DNA of 64,000 nucleotides from an uncultured Prevotella sp. (GTDB lineage: Bacteria > Bacteroidota > Bacteroidia > Bacteroidales > Bacteroidaceae): assembly GCA_944319935.1 (NCBI GenBank), contig CALUFM010000006.1:93616-157615 (forward strand), written 5' to 3'. Made by a program: the position numbers and the translations under genes. Position 1 is the first letter of the stretch, and every line of letters begins with the position of its first letter. The notes under the pieces were generated by a model. The model made no database searches. It was given only the letters and a program-made list of their open reading frames with translations, and was not told the origin of the DNA. Positions 17,936 through 27,400 of this stretch are shown piece after piece.

Positions 17936-17974
17936 ATCTTTTAGTTTTCGGGAGTTGAAGGAGCTGTTCTCAGG

Positions 17975-18169
17975 AGTTAAAGGAGTTAAAGTAGTTACCG
18001 CTCACTGCGTTCGCTGAGGAGTTAAAGACAAATGCTTTGCAAAATGTCTGCAACCCATATCCTGTCTAACTCCATAAGCCACATTGTAACTTAGCCCTAA
18101 ACAACAAGACTATTGTCTTTAACTCCTCAGCGAACGCAGTGAGCGGTAACTACTTTAACTCCTTTAACT
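17975..18169. repeat. Family A element with 57-base perfect inverted arms
   Basis: Left arm 17975-18031 and right arm 18113-18169 are perfect reverse complements over 57 bases, with 81 unrelated bases between. The right arm reads TTGTCTTTAACTCCTCAGCG, AACGCAGTGAGCGGTAACTA, CTTTAACTCCTTTAACT. Imperfect TTTAACTNC words extend outside (17957-17974 and 18170-18195). It fills the gap between the BamA-like gene and the eptA-like gene. Confidence 0.9.
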
Positions 18170-18206
18170 ACTGGAAAAAAACTTCTTTAACTACCGGAAA
18201 GACACC

Positions 18207-19391
18207 TCAAAAAGCCTCGTTGATGTTGAACACGAAGCCCTGCAGTCCGCTCTTTCCGAAGCCGTAGTCAAGGCGTATGTTGCCGTTCTTCTTGAACTCC
18301 CAGCGGTAGCCTATGCCCCAGTTAGGCAGCAAGCGGTCGAAGTGGATTGCGCTGAACTTGTCGAAGACCGTGCCCACTCCAGCCCACACAACCACGCCGT
18401 TGCGCTTCCATATGTGCTGGCGCAGCTCCACCTGAGCCTCCATCTTGTGCTTGTCGCGGTAGCGTCCCTTATAATATCCGCGCATGGTTGACGAGTTGCC
18501 GAGCAACGCCATCGTAGCCCACGACGGGTCGCCGAAGTTCAACGTGCCGCGAAGGTCGCCGCCGATGACCGCCCCACGCCACAGCTTGGCATACGTGTTG
18601 AAGCGGAAGTCGGTGGTGGTGTAGGCGTATCCGCTGCCCATGAACTTGGGGTGGAACAGTTGGGTGACCGTGGCATACACGCCGCGCGTGGGGCGTGTGA
18701 TGACGTCACGCGAGTCATAAGCGAGCGTAAGGCCTACGCCGAGGTTCCACAACGTGCGGTCTTGGCCGTCCAGCAGTTCGGGGCGGTCGATTTCGATGAC
18801 GTGGGCGTAATCGTAAGTAAGCGACGGGCCTACGAACACGTTGCGCGCCACCTGCCACAGGAAGTTGGCCTTGGCGGCTATCTTCCACCTCTTCATCTCG
18901 CCCTCGTTGGCGTCGTTGTTGCCCATTTCGTAGCCCATTCCCCAAAACTTCTCCTTGAAATAGTTGGCCGATATGTCATATTCTATGCGCCCCCTGTTGT
19001 ACGGGAAGACGTGAGTGCCGAATACGCCGATGGTGTAAGAGCTTTTGGTTGTCACGTCGCCGAAGATGGCCACGTCAGACATCTGCGAGACGGTGTCGCG
19101 CCGGTCTTGGCGGTAAAGGCCCATGCCGATGACGCCGAGGCCGAAGCCCGTGTCAGAGCTGAAGTGCGGGCCGGGCAGCACGCTGAAGTCGAACTTCTTG
19201 TGCTTCTTGTTCTTGTTGGTGTTGTTGATGTAGTTCAAGACCCAGTTGATGAGTCCTTTTTTCTTCTTGACCGTGTCCGGCTGTTGCTCGGTTTGTATGG
19301 TTGCCGTGTCTTGTCGCTCGGTTACGGGCGCGACAGCCCCTGCCTTGGCCGTGCAAAGCATCAGTAAGGCGGCGAGTAGCAGTCTTGTCAT
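18207..19391 (-). CDS. BamA/TamA-type outer membrane beta-barrel protein
   Basis: 394 residues with a signal peptide (MTRLLLAALLMLCTAKAGAVA). After a Lys-rich linker comes a C-terminal surface-antigen (D15) barrel: repeated alternating strands, VTQLFHPKFMGSGYAYTTTD, LLGNSSTMRGYYKGRYRDK, and the end GLQGFVFNINEAF with terminal aromatic residue. No POTRA domains fit in the short N-terminal part, so it is not the essential BamA itself; small barrels like this are common in Bacteroidales and their substrate is unknown. It lies 20 bases downstream of a PCMD gene, probably co-transcribed. Confidence 0.82.
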   Translation of the reverse strand: MTRLLLAALLMLCTAKAGAVAPVTERQDTATIQTEQQPDTVKKKKGLINWVLNYINNTNKNKKHKKFDFSVLPGPHFSSDTGFGLGVIGMGLYRQDRRDTVSQMSDVAIFGDVTTKSSYTIGVFGTHVFPYNRGRIEYDISANYFKEKFWGMGYEMGNNDANEGEMKRWKIAAKANFLWQVARNVFVGPSLTYDYAHVIEIDRPELLDGQDRTLWNLGVGLTLAYDSRDVITRPTRGVYATVTQLFHPKFMGSGYAYTTTDFRFNTYAKLWRGAVIGGDLRGTLNFGDPSWATMALLGNSSTMRGYYKGRYRDKHKMEAQVELRQHIWKRNGVVVWAGVGTVFDKFSAIHFDRLLPNWGIGYRWEFKKNGNIRLDYGFGKSGLQGFVFNINEAF

Positions 19392-19411
19392 TTCATTTAT
19401 GTTTAAGCAGG

Positions 19412-20371
19412 TCAGTAAACCAACCTGACGTTGTCAATCCACAGGGTGTTGCCCGGAGAGCCTATGTACGCCCCGCCGTGGCTCGACGAGAATTGCAGTA
19501 TGAGGTGCGTGGGCGTCTCGTTCGCCGAAGCCCACCCCACTTCTTTCACGGGCACGCTCTTGCCTTTGCTGTTGCGCGCGTAGTCAGTCGAGCGCAGCCC
19601 CATCGTAGCGGCGTCGTAATGCGGGTTGTGGCGTATGTCGCCGTATAGGATTTCGTAGGTGGCGTTGTTTACCCACCCGCCGGTACTCTTGCCGTATTTC
19701 ACCACCAGCGTGCCTACGCGCTTGGCCGTGATGTTGCCCTTGCTGTCCTCGGTGCGCTTCTGGAGGTAAAGCACGGTGATGCCGTAATCCTTGCCCGCAA
19801 TGGTCTTCGCGCCGCTGAAGCCGTTTTGCCTTACCCGGTTGGCCGTGCCGGCGGCCTTGAACATGTAGTCGTATTTCAGGGCCTTCGGCCGCTGGTTGAA
19901 GCGTATGCCGTTGTTCATGGCCTTTGGGCCGTCCTTCGTCCCGGTGATGGGCTCTTTCATGTCGCCGAGGAAAAGCGAGCCGGCGGCCAGCACCTTCATG
20001 TTCATCAGGCCGAGGACTTTCACCTTCTCAATGTGCGTCACCAGCTTCGCGCAGTAGCCGCTGCCGTGCTTGTCGCGGTAGACAGAGTTGTTGGTCTTCA
20101 CCACGCCCATCACTTTCGCCATGACGTTCGACGTGCCCCAGGGCGAGCCTCCGCCGTTGGTGTAGGGCTTGTTGCCCGTAAGCGTGGTGTTGGGGCCTAC
20201 CTCGTAGAGGGTCTTGGTGGCACCGCCGATTACGCCTGACTCCTTGATTTTCCTTATCGTCCAACGGTTCATGTCGCCGTAAGGCAGGAGGACGTCCTTC
20301 CCCGCAGCCGCTGCGTCAATCGCCACAAGGCAGGCAAAAAACGCTACAAAGATATTGCAGACATGTTTCAT
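19412..20371 (-). CDS. PCMD-domain secreted protein
   Basis: 319 residues from ATG 20371 (MKHVCNIFVAFFACLVAIDA signal peptide). The rest resembles the PCMD (putative carbohydrate metabolism) domain: a beta-sandwich-like sequence with LFLGDMKEPIT, PKALKYDYMFK and a C-terminal LWIDNVRLVY, the usual ending of such domains. The biochemical role is unproven. An open reading extension upstream to 20626 is rejected because the minus 7 box at 20402-20409 lies within it. Followed after 20 bases by the BamA-like barrel gene, so the two probably act together at the outer membrane. Confidence 0.78.
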   Translation of the reverse strand: MKHVCNIFVAFFACLVAIDAAAAGKDVLLPYGDMNRWTIRKIKESGVIGGATKTLYEVGPNTTLTGNKPYTNGGGSPWGTSNVMAKVMGVVKTNNSVYRDKHGSGYCAKLVTHIEKVKVLGLMNMKVLAAGSLFLGDMKEPITGTKDGPKAMNNGIRFNQRPKALKYDYMFKAAGTANRVRQNGFSGAKTIAGKDYGITVLYLQKRTEDSKGNITAKRVGTLVVKYGKSTGGWVNNATYEILYGDIRHNPHYDAATMGLRSTDYARNSKGKSVPVKEVGWASANETPTHLILQFSSSHGGAYIGSPGNTLWIDNVRLVY

Positions 20372-20401
20372 TTCTGTTACGACTATGATAAAATACGAAT
20401 G

Positions 20402-20409
20402 CAAATATA
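20402..20409 (-). promoter_or_regulatory. Minus 7 box for the PCMD/BamA-like operon
   Basis: TATATTTG on the minus strand; transcription would begin near 20397, about 26 bases before the start codon. No TTTG at the expected spacing. Confidence 0.5.
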
Positions 20410-20526
20410 TGGAAACTTTTTGGTTTAAAATAGTTTTTACTTCTGTTTTTACCATAAAAATGTTAAAGCGAACAGTTTTAATGCAAAAAGGGACATTCCG
20501 CACAGGCATCCGTCTCAAGAAGCGAG

Positions 20527-20722
20527 GGGAACGGCAAAAAGGCGGAAGGCGGCAAACGGCGGCGTGAAAGGCCGTGAACGGGACGGTAAAAGGCCGCGTT
20601 TCGCATCGCAAAACGCGGCCTTTCATAAAGCCCTGGCCGTCAATGCATTACAGCGGACAGCAAATCTTGGACAAGTTTACAATTGAAAATGGAGGATTGA
20701 GAATGGAAAATTATGATTTGCC
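20527..20722. repeat. Family D hairpin with tail, then a family C arm
   Basis: Several AAGGCGG/AAAGGCCG words (20535-20588) lead to a hairpin pairing AAAGGCCGCGTTT (20589-20601) with its complement (20611-20623). Then comes the tail CCGTCAATGCATTACAGCGG (20637-20656), and at 20681-20722 a single family C arm (AATTGAAAATGGAGGATTGA, AAAATTATGATTTGCC). The rest of the gap (20410-20526, 20723-20798) shows no gene. Confidence 0.7.
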
Positions 20723-20798
20723 TTGCCGCCGATGATTGGCGACAACCGCGCGGGGCTACCGCTGCCGGCCATCCCCACCCTCAATCCGAGGCCAACGG

Positions 20799-22493
20799 TC
20801 AAGCGTCCTTCTGCCTCGTGCCCATGCGCGCCTCGACGACGTTGATTACGTAGTCGCCAAGCTTCTCGCACTCAGATATGATGTCCATGTACATCGTACC
20901 GATGGCGTAAGTGTACTCGTGGGCGTTCACGTCGTTGATGTTCTGGCTGCGCAGTTGGTTGCGGTAGTTGTTGATTTCGTTCTCGATGTTGAACGAGCGG
21001 TTGGCGTCAAACTTGTCCTTGCGCCCGCCCAGCATGACGTTCATCTGGGTGAGGCTGTCGTCGGTCAGCTCGAACATCTGGTGCAGGTGTTCATACTGGC
21101 GTTCGGTGAAGTCCTCCTTGCCGCGCTCCTTGCGGCTGAGCGTGCGCGCTATGTTGTAGCAACTGTCGCCGATGCTCTCTATTTCGGATATTTCGCGCAG
21201 CATGGCGCGGATTTTCGCCTTGGTCTCGTCGCTGAGGTGGGCGTCGCTGACCTTGTCGAGGTATTTGGCGATTTCAATCTCCATGTTGTCGCTGATACCC
21301 TCATACTTCTCTATGCGGCTGAACAGCTTGTTGAAGTCGGCGTCGCCCTTGGTGCCCAACAGTTCGCGCACGAAGCCGAACATCCTCTGCGTCCTCTCGG
21401 CGAAGAGCTGGATTTCCTTCTGCGCCTCAAGCACTGACAGCTCCGGAGTCTTCATGATGGTGTCGCCGCCGATGTAGCGCAGGCGGAACTCGTCCTCGCT
21501 GTCCTTGGTCTTGGGCTTGATGAGCATGCGCACGGTCTTCTCGATTTGCGGGATGAGCCAGATGAGGATGAACGTGTTGCAGATGTTGAACGCCGTATGG
21601 AAAGCGGCCAGGACAACGGCCAGGCGGGCAGGGTCGAGCGTGTCGGTATTGGGGTCGTAGCCCACGAACGAACACACCGTGTTGACGAACGGATAGAACA
21701 GGCACAGCACCCAGATTACTCCGAAGACGTTGAACACCAAGTGGGCCAGGGCGGCGCGGCGCGCCTGGGTGTTTGCCCCGAGGGCGGCGAGGTTGGCCGT
21801 GGCCGTCGTACCGATGTTCTCGCCCATCACGAGGGCAATGCCGAGGTAGATGGGCAGCACGCCGCTTGAGCAGAGCATCATCGTGATGGCCATCAGGGCG
21901 GCCGACGACTGCAGGATGCAGGTCAGCACGGTGCCTATGAGCAGGAATATGATTATGGTGACATAGCTGCCCGTGTCAAACGAGCTGAAGAAGCGGATTA
22001 GCTGCTGGTTGTGCCCGAGGTCCATCTCGTCGCCCGTCTGGCTGAGCAGGGCCAGCGAGAAGAACATGAACGCTATGCCGAAAAGGAAGTCGCCTATGTA
22101 CTTGTGGCGGCGGGTGTAGATAAGCAAGATGCCGATGATGAACGCGGGGAACACGGCGTCCATGAAGTCAAAAGAAAAGCCCAAGCTCATAATCCATGCC
22201 GTAAGCGTGGTGCCGATGTTGGCTCCCATGATGACGGATATTGCTTGGGCGAGTGTGAGAAGTCCGGCGTTGACAAACGAGACGGTCATCACCGTTGTGG
22301 CCGACGACGACTGTACGGCGGCCGTTACGAACATGCCGGTGAACATACCGGTGAACCTGTTTTTGGTCATTGTGCCGAGAATGTGGCGCAACTGCGAGCC
22401 GGCCATCTTCTGCAGGGCCTCGCTCATGACCTTCATTCCATAGATGAGAAGAGCCAATGACCCGATAATCTTAAAAAAAATCCAAATCGACAT
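20799..22493 (-). CDS. Na+/phosphate cotransporter with C-terminal PhoU domain
   Basis: 564 residues. The N-terminal two thirds hold about eight membrane segments in two inverted NptA-type halves with the repeated Gln-Ser-Ser-Ser motifs (TAAVQSSSATTVMTVSF and LQSSAALMAITMML). The last 200 residues are hydrophilic helices of PhoU type (IEKYEGISDNMEIEIAKYL). It imports inorganic phosphate driven by Na+, with the PhoU part probably regulatory. Divergent from the nucleoside kinase; the shared 87-base gap holds both promoters. Confidence 0.9.
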   Translation of the reverse strand: MSIWIFFKIIGSLALLIYGMKVMSEALQKMAGSQLRHILGTMTKNRFTGMFTGMFVTAAVQSSSATTVMTVSFVNAGLLTLAQAISVIMGANIGTTLTAWIMSLGFSFDFMDAVFPAFIIGILLIYTRRHKYIGDFLFGIAFMFFSLALLSQTGDEMDLGHNQQLIRFFSSFDTGSYVTIIIFLLIGTVLTCILQSSAALMAITMMLCSSGVLPIYLGIALVMGENIGTTATANLAALGANTQARRAALAHLVFNVFGVIWVLCLFYPFVNTVCSFVGYDPNTDTLDPARLAVVLAAFHTAFNICNTFILIWLIPQIEKTVRMLIKPKTKDSEDEFRLRYIGGDTIMKTPELSVLEAQKEIQLFAERTQRMFGFVRELLGTKGDADFNKLFSRIEKYEGISDNMEIEIAKYLDKVSDAHLSDETKAKIRAMLREISEIESIGDSCYNIARTLSRKERGKEDFTERQYEHLHQMFELTDDSLTQMNVMLGGRKDKFDANRSFNIENEINNYRNQLRSQNINDVNAHEYTYAIGTMYMDIISECEKLGDYVINVVEARMGTRQKDA

Positions 22494-22580
22494 ATTTTAA
22501 TATAATTTGATGTCGGACGTTGCGCGGTGTCGAAAAAACGGAGTATCTTTACCAACGCTTTAACCAATACCGCATGAAAA

Positions 22581-24242
22581 ATGATACAAATGATACAAAT
22601 TCGTTGCAAAAATAATAAAAAAACGCTAAACGTCCCAATAGGTAGCACTCTTTCTGAGATTTTTCGTGAATTAAACTTAAATATGGACTACGGCCCCATC
22701 AGCGTGAAAGTCAACAACAAGGTGGAGGGCCTGCATTACCGCGTTTACCACAACAAGGACCTTGAATATCTCGACATCACCTCGCCGTCAGGGGCGCGCG
22801 CCTATACGCGCACGCTGTTCTTCGTGCTGTGCAAGGCCGTGCATGACCTCTGGCCCGACGCCGACGTGGTGATTGACATACCCGTGTCGAACGGATACTA
22901 CTGCAACATACAGACAGGACGGCCCATCACACAGTTTGACGCCGAGGCCGTGCGCCGGCGCATGCAGCAAATAATAGAGGCCGCCATGCCCATACACCGC
23001 CACGAATGCGCCACCGAGGACGTCATAAAGATGTTCACTGAAATGGGCATGACGTCGAAAGTCAAGCTGCTGAAAAGCGTCGGACGGCTGTACACGACGT
23101 ATTACGAAATTGACGGGTACAAGGACTATTACTACGGCACGCTGCTGACAAACACGAAGCAACTGTACCTGTTCGGCCTCGAAAAGTATTACGACGGACT
23201 GCTGTTGCGCATCCCGTCGCGCGAAGACCCGTCACGGCTGGGCGAACTGGTAAGGCAGGACAAGATGTTCGACATATTCAAGGAGCATCACCGCTGGCAG
23301 AAAATACTCGGCATGACTACCGTGGGCGACTTCAACGAAGCCGTGCAACGGGGCATGTCAACAGAGCTTATCAACGTGTCGGAGGCCCTTCAAGAGAAGA
23401 AAATCTCACAGATAGCCGACATGATTTCAATGCGGCGCGGGGTGAAGGTGGTGCTGATTTCGGGACCTTCGTCAAGCGGCAAGACAACCTTCTGCAAGCG
23501 TCTGTCAATCCAATTGCTCACCTGTGGCATCAAGCCCGTGCAGATTTCGCTTGACGACTACTTCGTTCACCGCGAGGACACGCCCAAGGACGCGCGCGGC
23601 GAATATGACTACGAAAGCCTGTACGCGCTGAACATCCCGCTGCTGAACCAGCAGCTAAACGCCCTGTTCCGCGGCGAGGAAGTGGAGCTGCCGCGCTACA
23701 ACTTCCAGACGGGGCGCAGCGAACGCAGCGGACGACGGCTGAAACTGGCCGACGACGAGGTGCTTGTGGTGGAAGGCATCCACGCCCTCAACCCTGAACT
23801 TACAGCCCAAATTCCCGAAGAGCAGAAGTTCCGCGTATACGCGTCGGCTCTCACCACCATACTGCTCGACACGCACAACTACATTCCCACTACCGACAAC
23901 CGACTGCTGCGCCGCATCATCCGCGACTACAAATACCGCGGAGTGAGCGCGCAGGAAACCATCAAACGATGGCCAAGCGTGCGCGCCGGGGAGAACAAGT
24001 GGATATTCCCTTACCAGGAAAACGCCGACGCCATGTTCAACACGGCCATGCTGTTCGAGCTTGCCGTCATCAAGAGCCAGGCCGAACCGCTGCTTGAGCT
24101 TGTGCCTGAGAACGCCGAGGAACACTCTGAGGCGTACCGACTGTTGAAGTTCCTGAAATACATCACGCCCGTGCCCAACCGCCAGTTGCCGCCCACTTCG
24201 CTGCTGCGCGAGTTCCTCGGAGGCAGTTCGTTCAAATATTAG
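22581..24242 (+). CDS. Nucleoside (uridine) kinase family protein with N-terminal TGS domain
   Basis: 553 residues. Residues 1-70 resemble a TGS domain as found in threonyl-tRNA synthetase (RCKNNKKTLNVPIGSTLSEI). The C-terminal half is a P-loop kinase of the uridine kinase/phosphoribulokinase family: GPSSSGKTT at about 295-303, ISLDDYFVHRED and VVEGIHALNPE. Fusions like this are common in Bacteroidetes and Firmicutes; the substrate is unproven. ATG 22590, three residues later, is an equally possible start. A TATCTTTA element at 22544 may be the promoter. The stop TAG overlaps the first bases of a family B repeat. Confidence 0.87.
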   Translation: MIQMIQIRCKNNKKTLNVPIGSTLSEIFRELNLNMDYGPISVKVNNKVEGLHYRVYHNKDLEYLDITSPSGARAYTRTLFFVLCKAVHDLWPDADVVIDIPVSNGYYCNIQTGRPITQFDAEAVRRRMQQIIEAAMPIHRHECATEDVIKMFTEMGMTSKVKLLKSVGRLYTTYYEIDGYKDYYYGTLLTNTKQLYLFGLEKYYDGLLLRIPSREDPSRLGELVRQDKMFDIFKEHHRWQKILGMTTVGDFNEAVQRGMSTELINVSEALQEKKISQIADMISMRRGVKVVLISGPSSSGKTTFCKRLSIQLLTCGIKPVQISLDDYFVHREDTPKDARGEYDYESLYALNIPLLNQQLNALFRGEEVELPRYNFQTGRSERSGRRLKLADDEVLVVEGIHALNPELTAQIPEEQKFRVYASALTTILLDTHNYIPTTDNRLLRRIIRDYKYRGVSAQETIKRWPSVRAGENKWIFPYQENADAMFNTAMLFELAVIKSQAEPLLELVPENAEEHSEAYRLLKFLKYITPVPNRQLPPTSLLREFLGGSSFKY

Positions 24243-24445
24243 CAGACAAGCTTACAGCAGACAAGTGACGAGTTCACAGCAGACAAGTAACGAGCAGACA
24301 AGGCAATAATAAATGAAAAACGAGCAGACAAGGCATCAGGTAATCTCCTTGTCTGCTCGTTACTTGTTTGCTTGTCTGCTCGTTACTTGTTTGCTTGTCT
24401 GCTGTGAACTCGTCACTTGTCTGCTGTGAACTTGTCTGCTGAAGA
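24241..24445. repeat. Family B inverted-arm element between convergent genes
   Basis: The left arm (24241-24303) carries AGCAGACAAG words. The right side (24347-24445) carries the complement, CTTGTCTGCT, five times (starting 24348, 24371, 24394, 24416, 24431). The first two are an exact 23-base tandem duplication (CTTGTCTGCTCGTTACTTG plus TTTG). The kinase stop codon overlaps its first bases and the activase stop codon (TGA, complement of 24413-24415) lies inside the right arm. Confidence 0.85.
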
Positions 24446-27400
24446 AACATTGTCAATGAACAGCAGCAAGCGGTTGGTTATGTTGACATCGCTGACGCCA
24501 CTGTCGAAGTCGAGCGAAAGAATGTTCATGTCGGGGAAAAACTGCTTTATGCGCTTCTCTATGCCCTTTGACACGATGTGGTTGGCTATGCATCCGAACG
24601 GCTGCAGGCTGATGACATTCTTTACCCCTTGGCGTGCGCACGACATGATTTCAGCCGGCAACAACCAGCCTTCACCGAACTGCGCGCTCAGGGTGATTAC
24701 CTTACGGGCCTCGTCGGCCTCTTGGAATATGTCGCTGAACGGCGTGAAGTAACGAAAGGCTGACGCGGTACGGTTGACACGGGCCACGTGTTTCATTATC
24801 CTCTTGTACGCCATGCCGTAAATGAAATTGGTGATTGACTTGCGGCGCAAGTGCGTCTGCTCGTCAACACGCTTGTTAACGAAGCTCTGCATGAAGAAAT
24901 CAAGCAGCAGCGGCGGCACAACCTCAACGCCCTGCGATATGAGCCAGTCAGTGACATGCTTCTGGGCGAAGGGGTTGAACTTCAAGAATATCTCGCCGAC
25001 AACACACACCTTGGGGCATGGTTTTTCCTTGCAGATGCGGTCAAACTCTGTCGCCGCCATGCCGATATAGCTCACGAGGTCGTCATGACGCCCCTCAAGG
25101 ATAAGCCTTTCGCCTACTTGCAGGTAGAGGTCTCGCAGCCTTGCGGCTTGTCCGGGCTGCTTTTCGCGCACGACGGAAGCATAATAGAATTTCGCCATGC
25201 AGTCACTGTAAAGCAAAGAATAAAGGGCGATGGGCATCAGCTTAAACCAGTTTACACGGAAACCGGGCTGCTTGTTCTCAATCGAACTGCCGAAAGCGAA
25301 CGCCACAACGGGCACTTCGCCGTAACCAGCATCCACCAAAGCCTTCTTTATCAGCGACACGTAGCTGCTCGCGCGGCACTGTCCGCCCGTCTGTGTCATG
25401 GCCACAGCGGTTTCTTTCGGGTCATACTTGCCGCTTTCAAACGCCTTTATGATGTCGCCAACTATGAGCGTTGCCGGGTAGCACACTTCGTTGTTGGCGT
25501 ATTTCAAGCCCCATTCGCACGACTCGGTGTCACTCAAAGGCAGGTTCTCAACGTCGTATCCGGCTATCTTCATGATGGCGGGTATGAGCGGAGAGATGAA
25601 CGGAGTGAAGTAAGGAACAAGGATTTTGCGCCCCCAGCAAGCCTCGTCGAACGTCGGAGTGGTATTGAAACCGCTCTCTTCATGCCGCTTCACGCCACTC
25701 ATGGAGGCGAGCTTCAGGCTCTCGATGAGCGAACGGACACGCAGCTTCATCGAGCCGACGTTGTTGATGTCGTCGAGCTTCAGCAGCGTAAGCACCTTGC
25801 CGTGGCGCATCAGCATGTCGCGAACCTCGTCAACAAGGAATGCGTCAGGGCCGCAGCCGAACGATGTCATCTCGACAAACTCCATGTCACTCTGCCCCGC
25901 ACTCCACTTCGCCGCCTCCAGAATACGGTTGGGATAAGCCCACTGCGAGAGATAATGGGCGTCGTCAACGGCCACGTGCTTGCCACGCACAATGTCGTCG
26001 GTTATGACATAAATGCCCATGTCCGCCAGCATGTCAGACACCTTGTGCTGTATCAGCATGTCTGTGTGATAAGGCCTTCCGGCCAGCAATATGGTCAAAG
26101 CCCCTTTCTTGCGGGCCTCGCGGTAAACGCTTTCGTCATAAGAAACAATGGCGCGGACGTAGTCTTCCTGCGCCTTTACGGCAAGGCTGAAGGCGTGGGA
26201 CACGGTCTTGCCATCCACCCCAAGGCCGCCAAGATACTCCTTGCATTGCTTCAACAAAAGGCTCTTGTCCTTGAAACTTATGGTAGGCGAGTCAACAGGC
26301 ACCGCCCCTGACTGCACCCCTTTGACAACTTCGGCGTATCCGGTGACAATCGGGCAATTGTAACTGTTCTGCCCCTCGTCCTGGTGTTCGTAAACTACAA
26401 ATGGCATGAAGATGCGGTCAACATGCTTGTCTATCAGGTCTTGGATGTGGCTGTGTACGAGCTTGGCCGGGAAACAGATGTTGTCTGACATCACCATGCA
26501 CGCGCTCCGCTCGTAACTCTGGTAATTGGACAAGGCCGACAGGCGCACCCCGATGCCGCAAGCGGTGAACAGCGTGTGCCAGAAAGGATAGTCCTCATAC
26601 ATGTTAAGGCAACGGGGTATGCCGACGGTCATGGCGGGCGAACCTTCCACCCCGCCCCTGTCAAACAGCAATTCGTTCTTGCGCTCGTATGCGTTGACGC
26701 CTTTCGACGGCTTGTCTGAGCCGCCGTTGGCAAACACTTTCTCACACTTGTTTCCCGAATAATACTTCTCGCCGTTGCCGAAAAGGTAACGCACGACGAG
26801 GCACTGGTTGTCACATCCCTTGCAGTGGAGCGTCTTCTGCGTATAGTCGGCCTTTGCCAGCATGTCGTCAAGCGACATGTCACAGTTCTGGTGGCTCTTG
26901 GCATACAGCGCGCAGCCATACGCTCCCATCAGTTCAGGCATGTCGCAACGCGCCACCTCAGCCCCTGTCATCAACTCAAGGGCACGCACCACGGCGTCGT
27001 TGCGCATCGTGCCGCCCTGCACAACGATATGGTTGCCAAGCTGTGACACGTCCCTCAGCTTCAGCACCTTGTACAGGCAGTTCTTCACAACCGAATAAGC
27101 CAGCCCGGCGGCGATGTCACTTACGGTCGCGCCTTCACGCAAAGCCTGCTTGACTTTCGAGTTCATGAACACCGTGCAGCGCGTGCCGAGGTCGCACGGA
27201 GCGGCGGCACGGCAAGCCTCGGAAGCGAAATCGCCGACGGGAAAACCAAGAGTCTTGGCGAACGTCTCGATGAACGAACCGCAGCCTGAGGAGCAAGCCT
27301 CATTTATCTCGATGCGGTCAATCACGCCGTTGTTTACGAATATGGCCTTCATGTCCTGCCCGCCGATGTCGAGAATGAACGAAACGGCCGGGTCAAGATA

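Noticed and set aside
18207..19391. Essential BamA
   Set aside because: Only about 394 residues with no room for POTRA domains; it is a small D15-type barrel instead.
24241..24445. CRISPR array suggested by the regularly spaced CTTGTCTGCT words
   Set aside because: The spacing units repeat as well (identical 23-base units), words occur in both orientations, and there are no unique spacers and no cas genes.
24851..26311. 486-codon plus-strand open frame inside the activase region
   Set aside because: It is the mirror of the activase gene. High GC and codon bias keep the opposite strand open; no family resemblance, no promoter, composition typical of antisense frames (His/Arg/Val-rich).
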